The position numbers were made by a program, and so were the translations under genes. A DNA stretch of 64,000 nucleotides from Ahaetulla prasina. Taxonomy: Eukaryota > Chordata > Lepidosauria > Squamata > Colubridae. Positions 24,388 to 35,238 of the stretch are shown one piece after another. The notes beneath the pieces were generated by a model. The model was given only the letters and a program-made list of their open reading frames with translations, ran no database searches and was not told the DNA's origin. Every line of letters begins with the position of its first letter. Within the stretch, counting starts at the first letter, position 1. Location of the stretch: assembly GCF_028640845.1 (NCBI RefSeq), contig NC_080541.1, positions 158,356,502 to 158,420,501 on the forward strand, given 5' to 3'.

Positions 24388-25640
24388 CTATGAGTTAAAC
24401 TCATGTCGAAGGCGGCGTAGTTCTAAATTTTCTAAACCCAGGATTTCAAGTCTGGTGGCATAAGGTATTTTGTTGTAATTAGAGGAGTGGAGAACTCTTC
24501 TTGTCAAATATTTCTGGACATGCTCAACTGTATTAATGTCTGAAATGAGGTATGGGTTCCAGACAGGCAAGCTGCATTCAAGAATTGGTCTAGCAAATGT
24601 TTTATATGCTCTGGTTAGTAGTGTAGTGTTTCTGGAGAAGAAGCTACGCAAGATTAAGTTTACAAGTCTTAAAGCCTTTTTTGCGATGTAGTTGCAGTGG
24701 GCTTTGGCACTTTGATCATTTGATATGAAAACTCCAAGGTCTTTAACGGGGTGGGGGGGTCATCTATAAGGTAGTGTCCATCGAGTTTGTATTTAGTGTT
24801 CAGATTCTTTTTTCCAATGTGTAAGACAGAGCATTTGTTGGTTGAGATTTGGAGTTGCCAAGTTTTTGACCATTCCGACACAAAGTCAAGGTCTTTTTGA
24901 AGGGTAGTTGTATTGTTGGTAGTGTTAACATCATCAGCGAAGAGAACACAATTGCTTATAATATGGTCATAGAGATCATTAATGTATAATATGAAGAGTG
25001 CTGGTCCAAGAACACTGCCTTGGGGAACGCCACTTTTGACAGGAACAGAATTTGATAGAGCATTGCCAATTTTGACCACTTATTGTTTGTTTGACAGGAA
25101 AGCTGTTATCCAATTGTGGAGGGGTTCTGAAATACCGTAGGATTTTAGTTTTAGGAGAAGTTTATCATGTACTATTGAGTCAAAAGCTTTACAGAAGTCT
25201 ATGTAGATTGCATTTATTGCTTTGCCCTGATCAAGATTTGAAGTCCATATGTTTTTGCAGTGTAGAAGTTGTAAATTACAGGATAAATTTTTTCTGAAAC
25301 CAAATTGTTTATTAAGAGTAGGTTGTTTGTTTCTAGGTGGAGGGTAATGGATTGGTTGATGATTGATTCCATTACTTTGCAGGTGACGCAGCATAGAGAT
25401 TGGTCTGTAATTTTCAACTAGGCTGGGGTCTCCTTTTTTGAAGACAGGGATGACTGTGGCTAGTGACCAAAGTTTGGGAAGGGAGCTGGTCATGAAAGCT
25501 TTTTCAAAGATTATTTTTTAGGGGTTCTGCTAAATTAGTAGAAAGCTTTTTAAAGAAGTATGCACATAGACCATCAGGTCCAATAGATAGAGATAGTTTC
25601 AGTTTGCTAAGGGCCATGATGTGGTTTAAGAGAAAAGAGG
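24388..25640 (-). pseudogene. LINE reverse transcriptase, broken
   Basis: Three consecutive minus-strand frames. At 25493-25080 the marks are VIPVFKKGDPSLVENYRPIS and IYIDFCKAFDSIVHDKLL (RT palm with the first catalytic Asp). At 25079-24669 they are SGVPQGSVLGPALFILYIND and FADDVN (the Asp-Asp box). At 24651-24388 they are ARPILECSLPVWNPYL and LRRLRHEF (the thumb and C-terminal end typical of the L2/CR1/Rex group). A stop after the first frame and a shift near 24660 interrupt it. Upstream of 25493 the sequence still reads IGPDGLCAYFFKK, then the gypsy element interrupts it. No activity is possible, but the RT core residues are preserved, so decay is moderate. Confidence 0.85.
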
Positions 25641-25827
25641 TGTTATGTATTTAAACTTTAGGAGGGAAGTTTGGGCGGGAACAAGCACGTTGCTGATTGG
25701 CTGATGCCTCAGCCAAAATAGTATTTAAAGAGGGGTTTTTGCTGTTGGTCTTTCGCTGGGTCACAATAAACTAAAGAGCTGTTGTCACTCGTGTGGTCTC
25801 CTGCCTCGTTATTGCCCAAACTTAACA
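25641..25827 (+). repeat. 5' LTR of gypsy element
   Basis: Begins TGTTATG and ends CTTAACA (TG...CA with a 5-bp inverted end TGTTA/TAACA). It contains a TATA-like TATTTAAAG and a polyadenylation signal AATAAA. It is followed at once by TTGGCGACGAGGGTGGGA, the presumed primer-binding site; the matching tRNA was not determined. Confidence 0.95.
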
Positions 25828-25928
25828 TTGGCGACGAGGGTGGGATACTGAGGCAGCGAGACCAGGAAAAGAGCTGAAGGAGCACGGATTCGGAAAACCC
25901 AGCCGGTATTGGAAGCGGTCACATAGCC

Positions 25929-26879
25929 ATGTCCAGCTATACACCGCCAGCGCCATTTGACCTGGCCAAAGAGAAATGGGGGTCGTACATGGCTCGTTTC
26001 GAGTGTTTCCTGGAAGCAAACGAACTACAGGGAGTCTCGGACAATCGGAAGCGGGCTTACTTCCTAAGTCACTGCGGACCGGAGGTTTTCGATACTGCCG
26101 AATCGCTGTCGGAACCAACGCCAGTACAGTCGGTGCCATGGCAAACGCTGCAGACAACACTGAAGGTGCACTACGCTCCGGTGCCATCGAAGTTTGTTCA
26201 GGGTTTCGAGCTAAGACAGCGAGTTCAGTGAGAGGGCGAATCGATAAGCATGTACATGGCCGTATTAAGGAAAGCCGCAAACCACTGTGAGTACCGGGAT
26301 TTGGATGACTCCCTACTGGAACAACTCATTTGTGGGGTCCGGGACATTCGTTTACAGAGGAGGTTGCTGTCCAAAAGCAACCTAACCCTGGCCCTGGCCC
26401 TGGACGAGGCAAGGGCACATGAGATGTCCACCAAGGCGGCGGAAACCCTGCAGAAACCAAACACACCGAACACCGGCACGAAAGCAGCGCCAGTCCACAG
26501 CGAAGTCGTCGAGGCCGAATCCGAGGAAGAGGAAGAAGAAGAGGTCTTCCATACCGGGCGGGCGGAGAGAGGCGACCGGGACGAGTGCGTGAGCTGCGGA
26601 GGCCAACACCAACAACAAAATTGCAGATTCAAGGACGCAATTTGCCGGCGGTGCGAAAAGAAAGGGCACATCGCACAGGCCTGTCGAGCCCCTCAACCGT
26701 CCCGCCTAAAATTCAAACTGGCCAATCAGCAGAGTGCTGGACCGACGAAAACGGCCAGGGATTGGCTCTTCCAAAAGAGGCGCGAAATTGAACCAAACAA
26801 CTGTACGAGTGGGTCATGCATCAACGCGAATCGAAAAGAAGATATTCACACAAACGCACATCGAAGGAGTGCCGTGTAA
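25929..26879 (+). pseudogene. gag: gypsy gag, one internal stop
   Basis: Gag assembles the intracellular retrotransposon particle. The frame starts with an ATG about 100 bases past the LTR and runs 25929-26231. A TGA then interrupts it, and the same frame resumes and continues to 26879. The N-terminal part (FDLAKEKWGSYMARFECFLE) resembles the capsid-like start of Mag-type gypsy Gags. The C-terminal half has an acidic linker and two nucleocapsid zinc knuckles: CVSCGGQHQQQNC (CX2CX3HX4C) and CRRCEKKGHIAQAC (CX2CX4HX4C). Since the reading frame is otherwise clean, the stop is a single late lesion. The pol frame overlaps the end of gag in the +1 frame. Confidence 0.9.
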
Positions 26880-27336
26880 AATGGAGGTGGACACCGGATC
26901 GTCGATCACGATCATGTCCTGGGACACCGTCGCGAGGGACCTGCCAGCGGTCGCGAGATGCCAACTGCAAACCCAAAAGCTGAGAGTGCAAGACTACCAG
27001 GGAAACTGGATCCCTGTTTGAGGAGTCACGTCCGTCAAAGTGAGATACGGAAATTTTAAGAAAACTCTACCGATCACCATCGTAGATGGAGACCTTCCAA
27101 GCTTGCTGGGCCTGGACTGGTTCAGAGCCCTGGGGATGGAAGTGACTGGGGTTCACCGAAACGGAGTCACCCTAAAGGATGAACTGCTGAAAGAGTTCGA
27201 GGACGTCTTCCAGGACTGCCTGGGCAAGTACGTGGGGACCCCTATTTCGTTTAATTTAGACCCCCAAGTGGCTCCCATTAGGTTAAAGGCTTCGCCAAAC
27301 TCGATTTGGCCCAAGCCTACCAACAACTGCCCGTAG
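26734..27336 (+). pseudogene. pol: gypsy pol, protease and start of RT, broken
   Basis: An open frame in the +1 frame relative to gag contains the aspartic protease active site in MEVDTGSSITIMS. The frame is stopped by TGA at 27019-27021 and resumes through PSLLGLDWF, the usual end of gypsy protease, into the segment that leads to the RT (NLDPQVAPIRLK). At about 27290 the sequence jumps from this linker directly to the middle of the RT. The RT fingers region, roughly 70-80 codons, is deleted and the frame shifts by one. This deletion alone makes the element unable to move itself. Confidence 0.88.
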
Positions 27337-28139
27337 ACGAGGACACAGCCGAGGCGCAGACGATCGTAACGCATCGAGGTGCATTCAAATGCACTCGACT
27401 CCAGTTTGGAGTCAGCGTAGCCCCAGGGTTGTTCCAAAATCTAATGGAACGGCTATTACAGGGAATACCGGGGGTCGTACCATATTTTGACGATGTACTA
27501 GTTTCAGCAGAGAACCTAGAAGAATTGGGGACCAAACTACGGAAAGTTTTGGGCATTTTCAGGTCTGCTGGATTTAAGGTCAAACTCAACAAATGCCAGA
27601 TAGGAGTTGAGTCAGTAGAGTTCCTGGGTTACCAAATAGACAGAGAAGGAATCCACCCCACGGAGAGCAAAGTGCGAGCCATCAGGAAGGCTCCGGCTCC
27701 CAAAAATAAGGCTGAGTTACAGGCATTTTTGGGGCTTGTGAATTTTTACGCGGTCTTCTTGCGAAATAAGGCAACAGTAGCAGAGCCGCTGCACAAGCTA
27801 TTAGCAAAAAAGACTGTTTGGTCATGGGGCAAGGCTGAGGCTAGGGCATTCGAGGGTGTTAAGAGCCTATTGTCCAGTGATAGCCTGCTAATCCAATACA
27901 ATGGGACATTGCCACTAGTGCTAGTCTGCAATGCGTCACCCTACGGGGTAGGGGCTGTCCTCAGCCATAGGTTACCGAACGGATCGGAAGCCCCCATCGC
28001 ATATTTTTCCCGTACAATGTTAGCAGCAGAAAGAAACTACAGTCAGCTAGATAGAGAGGCCCTAGCCATAGTTTCGGGAGTTAAGAAATTCCACGAATAC
28101 TTATTTGGGCGACAATTTGAAATACTGACAGATCACTGA
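27292..28139 (+). pseudogene. pol: gypsy pol, RT palm and RNase H, 3' part
   Basis: After the deletion the RT continues with LDLAQAYQQLPVDE (first catalytic Asp region), FGVSVAPGLFQNLMERLL and PYFDDVLVS (YxDD box, here YFDD). The RNase H domain follows (LVLVCNASPYGVGAVLSH, RNYSQLDREALAIV, EILTDH). A TGA at 28137-28139 stops the frame inside RNase H, and the same frame reopens at 28140. Catalytic residues visible in this part are retained. The break pattern is two point stops plus one deletion in pol, not general decay. Confidence 0.9.
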
Positions 28140-28145
28140 CCACTA

Positions 28146-29738
28146 TTGGGACTTCTGGCAGGGGACCGTCCAACTCCGGTTGCATTATCACCCAGAATGA
28201 CCCGTTGGACTATTTTCCTGGCAGCGTACTCGTACAAATTGTCCCATCATCCGGGAAAGGATTTAGGACACGCAGATGCTTTGAGTAGATGCCCCTTGCC
28301 AGAGACGATCGAAGACCCAACCCCGGGGGCACCCATCCTGCTAATTGACTCTCTAGACTCCGGCCCGGTCACTTCTAAGGAAGTGACTAGAGCATCATAC
28401 AGAGACGTTATTATAAGGACTGTAATCGGATGGGTACAGAGGGAATGGCCAAATACACCGGGAGATCGCTTCAAGGACTTTACAAAAAAACGATCGGAAC
28501 TGTCGGTGCAAGAGGGTTGTTTGTTATGGGGGGATAGAGTGGTCATTCTAGAGAAACTGCGAGAAAATGTGTTGGAACTGTTACATGAGGGGCACCCGGG
28601 AATTGTCAGGATGAAAAACCTGGCAAGGAGTTATGTGTGGTGGCCACAAATGGATAAAGATATTAGCGATAGGGTAGGAAAATGCCAGGCCTGCCAAGAG
28701 TCAAGACCACTACCCCCAACAGCCCCCATAAGAGAGTGGGAGAAACCCCAGGGTCCTTGGTCCAGGATCCATATAGACTTCGCCGGGCCATTCCATGGGC
28801 AAACCTTTTTAATCGTGGTAGACGCATTTTCAAAATGGTTAGAAATTCTGCTCATGAAATCCACAACAGCCGAAGCTGTAATTACAACGTTGTGGCACCT
28901 TTTTGTAACACACGGGTTGCCGGACACTCTGGTATCCGACAACGGGCCGCAATTCACGGCTACCCAATTCGAAGGGTACTTAGCAGAAGAGGACATCCGA
29001 CATGTCCTCTCGGCGCCTTTCCACCCGGCGACGAACGGACTTGCAGAGAGATTCATTCGGAGTGCCAAGGAAGCGCTATCTAGAATCACCCCCGGTGATT
29101 GGCAAGCCAAAATCGACACCTTTCTAGTGGTGCAACACAGGACCGCCTGTGTAGCCACAGGGCGCAGCCCATCCGAACTACTAATGGGTCGGAAACTAAG
29201 GTGTCCCTTAGATCGATTGAACCCTACATATTCCCCTGACAAGTACCAAGGCATCCACGAAAAAACCAGGGAAATGACAACGGGTGATTTGGTGTGGGCA
29301 CATAACTATAGTGAAGGCCCAGCATGGCTCAAAGGAACAATCACTGGGGTAACTGGTCCAAAATCATATATAGTGGACCTGGGGGATGGCAGAGTATGGA
29401 GGCGCCACATAGATCAACTACGTAGAAGGGTACAAAATAAACCAGAAACCGCGCAACCAGACCCTGACTACCCAATATTTGAACCAACAGCTAACTTAAA
29501 CCTGCGGCGATCGGAGGACTTATCTGAACTTGGAGAAGTCCAGCGATGCCAACCGGCTCCTCCTGAAGACTGCAGGGATGACTCTGCAAGTAATCCAGGG
29601 CCGGAGGGCCTAGAGGAGGAGCTGGGAGGAACAAACAGTCCCTCCAACCAGCTCGACTCACTCCCAGGGAATGAATTGCGCAGGTCAGAAAGAGTGAGGA
29701 GACGTCCTGTCTACCTGCGTGACTACGTGGAAAAATAA
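28146..29738 (+). CDS. pol: gypsy pol, RNase H end and integrase
   Basis: The longest clean frame in the window (530 codons), though it is the 3' part of a broken pol and has no proper start. It covers the RNase H end (LGHADALSRC), then integrase. The HHCC zinc domain is seen in LLHEGHPGIV...CQACQ. The catalytic core has its three acidic residues in IHIDFAGPF, VSDNGPQFT and NGLAERFIRS, with the usual spacing. A C-terminal GPY/F-like module follows (TGPKSYIVDLGDGRVWRRH). No chromodomain is apparent. The last 100 residues are acidic and proline-rich without a known fold. The intact catalytic triad shows how young the copy is. Confidence 0.9.
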   Translation: MGLLAGDRPTPVALSPRMTRWTIFLAAYSYKLSHHPGKDLGHADALSRCPLPETIEDPTPGAPILLIDSLDSGPVTSKEVTRASYRDVIIRTVIGWVQREWPNTPGDRFKDFTKKRSELSVQEGCLLWGDRVVILEKLRENVLELLHEGHPGIVRMKNLARSYVWWPQMDKDISDRVGKCQACQESRPLPPTAPIREWEKPQGPWSRIHIDFAGPFHGQTFLIVVDAFSKWLEILLMKSTTAEAVITTLWHLFVTHGLPDTLVSDNGPQFTATQFEGYLAEEDIRHVLSAPFHPATNGLAERFIRSAKEALSRITPGDWQAKIDTFLVVQHRTACVATGRSPSELLMGRKLRCPLDRLNPTYSPDKYQGIHEKTREMTTGDLVWAHNYSEGPAWLKGTITGVTGPKSYIVDLGDGRVWRRHIDQLRRRVQNKPETAQPDPDYPIFEPTANLNLRRSEDLSELGEVQRCQPAPPEDCRDDSASNPGPEGLEEELGGTNSPSNQLDSLPGNELRRSERVRRRPVYLRDYVEK

Positions 29739-29790
29739 CATGCAAATTCCATGCAAAGAGGTGGCTCAATGCGTTCTGGGAGGGGAAGAG

Positions 29791-29977
29791 TGTTATGTAT
29801 TTAAACTTTAGGAGGGAAGTTTGGGCGGGAACAAGCACGTTGCTGATTGGCTGATGCCTCAGCCAAAATAGTATTTAAAGAGGAGTTTTTGCTGTTGGTC
29901 TTTTGCTGGGTCACAATAAACTAAAGAGCTGTTGTCACTCGTGTGGTCTCCTGCCTCGTTATTGCCCAAACTTAACA
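29791..29977 (+). repeat. 3' LTR of gypsy element
   Basis: 187 bp, matching the 5' LTR except for two visible substitutions (GAGGGG/GAGGAG and CTTTCG/CTTTTG). The second is a CpG-to-TpG change. It is flanked on the right by the AGAGG target duplication. Confidence 0.96.
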
Positions 29978-30059
29978 AGAGGCATTTAGGATTGCCGAGA
30001 ATCTAAACGTCAGAAGAGTATGAGAATAAGATTATTGTGTATGTTCTCCAAGAAAAGCT

Positions 30060-31360
30060 GATGTGCCAGCTTGGTACTGTATTTGGTACTGAACAATAAA
30101 GTTCAGAGAAGGAACAGAGTGGAGTTGTGGTTATCTATCTTACTAGAAAATCATCTCTTGGAAGCAGAATGTTAAGATTTGTTTTTGGTTTTAAGCCACA
30201 AAGCCAGATTTTGTTGAAATACCATCCATCCTGCTTCCTATTATCTTCCCTGCCTAAGTTGGAGTGGTTTTGAATTTCTTTGTAGAGGTTGTCTACACAA
30301 ATTCAGACTATGAATGAATGGATGGATGCAAGGACAGCCCATTTGGTCTGTTTCACTACTACTATAGAGTAGATTTGAAGTGAATTATTATTAGTGGAGC
30401 AACATCCATCCACTCTCACTGCAACTTCCCGGTTCTTTCTATACAGTACCATAACATCTCCAAAGCATCAATAAGATTATCCTAGGAAGCCCAAATAATT
30501 GAAATTCAGCTTTTGATTCCCCCTCAAAAAAACAACAACAACACCACTTCTCCCATGTAAAATCATTTTATGTAGGCAGTGAAAACTAAAGTACATCTTT
30601 ATAATTCCACTAAGAGTCATTAGGAAGATGTGTTTGCTGGCTAGACACAGAGCATCATCATTTTCTCTGATTGGGCATGGCAATCTAAATTCCCAGAAGG
30701 ATTGGCTTTTAATTATTCTATAAAAGTGAGGATAGTGCTTAAAAAATGCAGGGGAGGAGCAAAGAGGTCGTGATTAATGAAGCACAAGACTTCAATGATT
30801 TGTTTCTAACTATGTTCTCAACAATCTACTGTGGGAAACCTAAGAACTCAAGCCGCCAGTTAGATAGGATGGCTGAACCGATTTGATATGGCACAAGGAT
30901 TGTTATTTTCTGTATTCCTAGGCTTTAGAATGTAGACCGTATTAGGCTGATGTTGCTCTTGGTTGATTAAGTATGTCTGTGATCTAGTAGTTTTATAATT
31001 ACCTTAGGCTGTCTTGTATATGTTGGAATTCCTAAAGACTTTGAGGTTTTATTATAAGCAGAAAAGCTTATTTTAATTCAGATGGTCGAAAGGCTCAACA
31101 GAACAGGAAGATCTGAAGCACCTTTTTCTAGACTCACATTGAAGAAGAAAGTCCTGGGTAGAAGAACTAAGAATGTCCCAGCTAGACAGTCTAAGATTAT
31201 TAGGAGAGGGAAGCCTAATTAATTATCTTTTATTAAGAACTCTGGGCAGAAAAGGTCCACTGGTGAGGTTTTAAATTCTTTACCCTCCTAGTTTGTAGCA
31301 ATAAATACCTGCTACAATTGCTAAGAGGTATGTAATCCAAGAGAAATCTGAATACCCTAG
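30060..31360. other. No gene or recognisable element
   Basis: Unique-looking DNA right of the LINE. A short stretch near 30085-30130 with AATAAAG looks like a possible old LTR or gene end but is too weak to call. Confidence 0.4.
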
Positions 31361-31362
31361 AG

Positions 31363-31812
31363 CCGTGATGGTGAACCTATGGCATGTGTGCCTGAATGGC
31401 ACATGGAGCCATGTCGCCTGGTACACCAGCCATCACCCCAGCCTAGCTCCACCATGCATGTGTGTGTGCCTCCTGCCTGCCAGTTGGTCTTCGGGTCTCT
31501 GCCATGCTTGCGCAGGAGCGGGGCACATGCGGGGGACAAGCATGTGCATGCGCAGGAGGCAAGGTGCATGCACGGGGGCTCTCGCATTGCATTTTGGGGG
31601 TTCGTGCGTGCGTGCTCCCCATGCCCCATTTTGGGCCTGGAAGGTCTCCTGCACCAACCTGGAAGCCAAAATGACATGTAGGAGGTCTGGCCACATACAC
31701 GTGGGTGTGTGTGTGATCACATTGCATTTTGGGGGTCTGGGCCTGCACATGTGCATTTGCACATACACACACGTGCGTTTTGGACACTCGGCACCAAAAA
31801 AGTTAACCAGGT
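31363..31812. mobile_element. hAT MITE, decayed copy
   Basis: Begins CCGTGATGGTGAACCTATGGC, of the same type as the element at 3807. It has the same interior style (TGCATG, CATGTGC, TTGCATTTTGGGGG). The right end AAAAAAGTTAACCAG lacks the final GCCATCACTG, and no target duplication is visible. Long open frames on both strands are artefacts of the G-rich interior. Confidence 0.8.
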
Positions 31813-31814
31813 CT

Positions 31815-32520
31815 TTTTTTGCAGATGATAAAGGAAGCAATTAAACCAAGGCCATAGTTGGGCTTCTGGAATGAATTCACAAAATTACTTCTGAATGCTC
31901 TGGGGTGGTTGGGTGGGTGAGGCTGGGCCAAAGTTTAATACCTCAATTTTTTGCAGCGGCACCTCCTCTGAGATTCACTGAAAACTGAAAAAGAAGGGCT
32001 GCTTTAATGAATGGCAGAGAGATGCAGTGCTTGTGTAAAGCCTGAAACATGCTTTTCAAATCATGGAGTTGTTGGAAATTGGATAATATATACATTTACA
32101 CAAACAAACATTTTTTGAGCACAGTGCTGGGATTTGGGAAGCAAAGCAAAATATAAATAACAACCAAGGAATTCTTGGTAGTCAGAATGTCTGAGTTATA
32201 GTGTCTTTTATAGCTATCTCTTCAGAGTCAGCTAAACTCTTTACAGTTTTCATGAACTTTATTCCCAGACATAAAGAGATAAAGGACTATGTATACTTGG
32301 GAACAAGTGGACGTCTGGGATCACACTGACAGGGCTGTATTTTTTGTGTTATCACCTTATGATAACACACAAATGTAATAATGTTGCTAGACTCAGTCTG
32401 CAAATTACAAAGTATGTTGAACGTTTGATTGTATTTAACACATTAAAATAGGTTGGCTAAACTCTTTGCAATAAATAATTGAATTGCTTCTGTACTAGAT
32501 ATATTGCATTTTATATTGCC
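31815..32520. other. No gene or recognisable element
   Basis: AT-rich DNA. Nothing recognised. Confidence 0.5.
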
Positions 32521-32527
32521 TGGCAGG

Positions 32528-32750
32528 TTATTTTGCTGAGTTTGAGTCAGTCTTGATTCCTGATGACTGCCAGAACAAATCACTAGTTTTCTTGGAAAGG
32601 TTTTTCAGAAGTGGTTAGCCATTGCCTGCTTCCCAGGGTTGAGAAAAAATGCCTAGCCCAAAGTCAAACAATTGGTTCCATGCCTAAGGTAGGACTTGAA
32701 TTCACAATCTTCTGATTTCTAGCCTACACCAATGCTGACTCTTAATTCCA
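32528..32750 (-). mobile_element. tRNA-SINE with BovB-like tail, minus strand
   Basis: On the minus strand the head near 32750 is followed by box-B-like GAATTCAAGTCC, then GCAATGGCTAACCACTTCTG and GACTGACTC toward the tail near 32530. The same SINE family occurs at 55312-55532. It is diverged and lacks a clear target duplication. Confidence 0.7.
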
Positions 32751-32917
32751 TTGAATTGGGATTTTTGGTATACAAAAATTCTACAAGAAGCAGTATTTAC
32801 AATTCTGAAGATTGAATATCACAAGCCAAGGTGACTAGAGTGGTGCAAGAAATAGCCTATAGTGGGTTATTGTTGGTAAAATGCAGAAAACATTTACCCA
32901 ATTTTTAATTCAAAGGT

Positions 32918-33745
32918 GCTTTTTCAAGAGGTAACTGGACTTTCTTGTTTTCTTTGAAGATGCTTTGCTTCTCACCTAAGAAGCTTCTTCAGCTCTGACT
33001 GGATGGTGGGGAATAGAAGGATTTTTACTCTTTGCAGACAGCTGATCATTTGCATTATTTTAGAGAATTGTTGAGGCCACCCAAAAGTTTATCTGTGTCG
33101 TCAGGGTTACCTGTGTAGTGCAAATAGGTATGGAGCCTTCTTGGAACTGTTGAAAGGACTGTGTTGTAGACTGGAGATAGATGATGTTGTATCCCTCCCA
33201 CTCTGTTGAGAGAGGCTGTTCAGTTTTGATAGAAATGGCTTCTTTGAACCCTCTTTCAAACCAGCAGTCCTCTGTGTCCAAAATGTGGACTTTGCTGTCT
33301 TCAAAAGAGTGGCTTTTGTCTTTTAAATGCAGATGGATTGCTGAGTCTTGTTCTTATGGGTTTGTTCTCCTATGTTGTGCCATGCGTTTATGAAGTGGTT
33401 GTTTTGTTTCCCCAATGTACAGATCTGCACAAGGCTCACTGCATTGTACTGCATATACCATGTTGCTCAGGTTGTGTCTAGGTGTTTTGTTCTTGGGTGG
33501 ACAAGCTTCTGCCTTAGTGCATTCTTGGGTTTGAAGTGTGCACATATTTTTTGTTGGCTGAAGATCCTCCTGAGCTTTTCCAATATTCCTGCAATGTATG
33601 GAATAACAACATTGCTTTGTTTATTTTTCTCTTCTTTGTTTATTATGGAGGAGCTCCTGTTGGGTCTTTTTTGAGCAAACTGAGCAAGGTGGTATATGCA
33701 GTACAATGCAATGAGCCATGTGTAGATCTTTTTAAACTCCTGTAC
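32918..33745 (-). mobile_element. Penelope-like element fragment, minus strand
   Basis: The conserved Penelope 3' region (CTGAAGAAGCTTCTTAGGTG on the minus strand) lies near 32955-32990, and the coding part is above it. The right side carries an inverted partial copy of the endonuclease region (33677-33734), see findings. The element is 5'-truncated. Confidence 0.85.
33060..33700 (-). pseudogene. Penelope RT end and GIY-YIG endonuclease, broken
   Basis: Penelope-like elements encode an RT fused to a GIY-YIG endonuclease. On the minus strand the frame 33751-33467 has NVVIPYIAGILEKLRRIF and KPKNALRQKL, the last conserved part of the Penelope RT. The frame 33545-33354 has MVYAVQC...LYIGETKQPLHKRMAQHRR, the GIY-YIG core (YAV...YIG and the downstream Arg/His). 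The frames at 33304-33060 have EDCWFERGFKEAISIKTEQP, the end of the endonuclease. Frame shifts separate the three parts. The first 33 residues of the 33751 frame come from the inverted copy and not from the RT. Confidence 0.85.
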
Positions 33746-33759
33746 AGCCAATGTTTCTC

Positions 33760-34915
33760 CAGGCCAGATGTTATGCTTGAAAGTTAACTCAAGCCTACGT
33801 GTTAATATAAATGCTACTGATTATTAATTTGTATGTAAAATAAGGTTGTTAACTTTATTAATGAATAGTATCGGTTATCAGACCTTTAGCACAATGTTTA
33901 TTATTTAGAAGAATGTTATCAATATACTGCTTGGGTTTTCACAGAAGCAGCCTTATCATTATTCAAAGCGAGACAGTGAAACAAACATCAAATTTAATTG
34001 TATTAACCAGACTTCAAAACTATAATCTGTATACAACAGCTAATGCTTTCATTACTTATCAATTCACTTATAATTATGCTATACACTCCAAAAAAAGTTA
34101 AGCACTTAGCAAATAAGAGTAGATTTTTCTTGACTGTTTACACATTGACTAAAAGAGACTTGGGAGAAAGAATAGATGTTTAGCTTGAATAATTAAGTAT
34201 TATTGCTGTGATTCCAGTCATTGCTTAGCTGCATTCCATATATTGCTGCCTGTCTGTTCCTATACTTGTTTATTTCATCAGTTGATGGGTTGATGGGATA
34301 TTCAGAATATTTTTGAATTTTCCAGTCATATTTTAGCTCCTTTTCTCCCTGAAAAGAGTCAACAAAACACTGATAATGGAATTTTGTTTTCCTTGCCAAT
34401 CCTAAAGATGCTTATACTTGGAAAGTAATTTTTTGTGAAATTTGTAAAAACCCAATTAAGGCTGAGAGGTGAGCGCATCTTGGTTTACAACTTGGTAATC
34501 CTCAGATTAATAGTTGGAAAAAAAACACATTACACTGACATCTATGTCTAAACAAGGCTGTCACAGTTGCATGCAGATTGCCCTTGTTTTTGAAGGGCAC
34601 AGAAATCTGATAATGGCAAGAGTGATTAGAAACCAAAAGGATGAGATCAATTATAGAAATTATATTTATTCCTTGAATAGCTATTTTGATGCGTAATTAG
34701 AAGTTCAATAAAACATAGAACAAATAGGGATCATTTTTTAATTCTCATCTCCAAATTAGAAATGACATTTTTATTTTGCATTATTCCAAATGGCAATGTC
34801 ATGCAATTTCAAATCTGACCAATAAATAAGTGTCCTCCAGGACTAGGAATTTATTTTTATGTGCACTTCAGTAATTTGTTTATCCACTTTTGCTGCATTT
34901 TGGTTTAAGTTAATA
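33760..34915. other. No gene or recognisable element
   Basis: AT-rich unique-looking DNA. Confidence 0.5.
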
Positions 34916-34920
34916 TAATG

Positions 34921-35238
34921 GCAGGAGCATAGTGGCCTAGTGGTTAAGATGCTGGGCTGGACAATTGAAAGGTTGGCAGCTTGAGACCCAAGCACCACAA
35001 GACGGGGTGAGCTCCTGCCAACCTAGCAGTTCGAAAGCATGCAAATGCAGGTAGATAAATAGGTACCACTTCAGTACAAATGTAACAGCATTCTGTGTAC
35101 CTTGGGATATAGTCATTCTGGCCACATGAACTCGGAAGCATCTTTGGACAAAGCTAGATCCTTTAGCTAGAAAATGAAGATGAGCATTACCCCCTAGAGT
35201 CAGATATAATTGAATAGGGGAAATCTTTACCTTTTTGT
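34921..35238 (+). mobile_element. Sauria SINE, plus strand
   Basis: The tRNA-like head has TGGCCTAGTGGTTAAGATG (box A), with box B decayed. The body follows (GACGGGGTGAGCTCC, CCAACCTAGCAGTTCGAAAG), then the tail CCCCCTAGAGTCAG...AAATCTTTACCTTT of BovB type. It is about 310 bp and diverged from consensus. Minus-strand open frames here are shadows. Confidence 0.92.

Larger units (their letters stand above)
25641..29977 (+). mobile_element. Ty3/gypsy LTR retrotransposon
   Basis: A complete 4.3-kb insertion with two 187-bp LTRs and an exact 5-bp target duplication, AGAGG, at 25636-25640 and 29978-29982. The order is LTR, gag, protease, reverse transcriptase, RNase H, integrase, LTR; integrase after RT/RNase H defines Ty3/gypsy (Metaviridae). 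No envelope frame is present. A purine-rich tract, GGAGGGGAAGAG, precedes the 3' LTR at 29779-29790. The LTRs differ at two visible positions of 187, so insertion was recent. Even so the coding region has three TGA stops and an RT deletion. The gag style is like the Mag lineage, though clade placement needs a tree. Confidence 0.96.
23957..30055 (-). mobile_element. L2/CR1-like LINE, minus strand, split by a gypsy element
   Basis: The 3' end is the AAATA-rich tail near 23957-23985, followed upstream (higher coordinates) by a 3' untranslated stretch and RT-coding DNA up to 25640. The frame reads on across the gypsy insertion: coding-like sequence resumes at 29978 on the minus strand and is open to about 30040. 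The LINE is therefore the target into which the LTR element jumped. The 5' limit is uncertain. A second 3' end of the same family is at 14082-14305. Confidence 0.8.

Noticed and set aside
28247..29254. Minus-strand frames of 99-207 codons over the integrase
   Set aside because: Shadows of the pol frame on the plus strand, which carries all integrase motifs.
30070..30135. Possible LTR or gene 3' end with AATAAAG
   Set aside because: A lone polyadenylation-like motif with no inverted ends, duplication or partner; AT-rich DNA makes it common.
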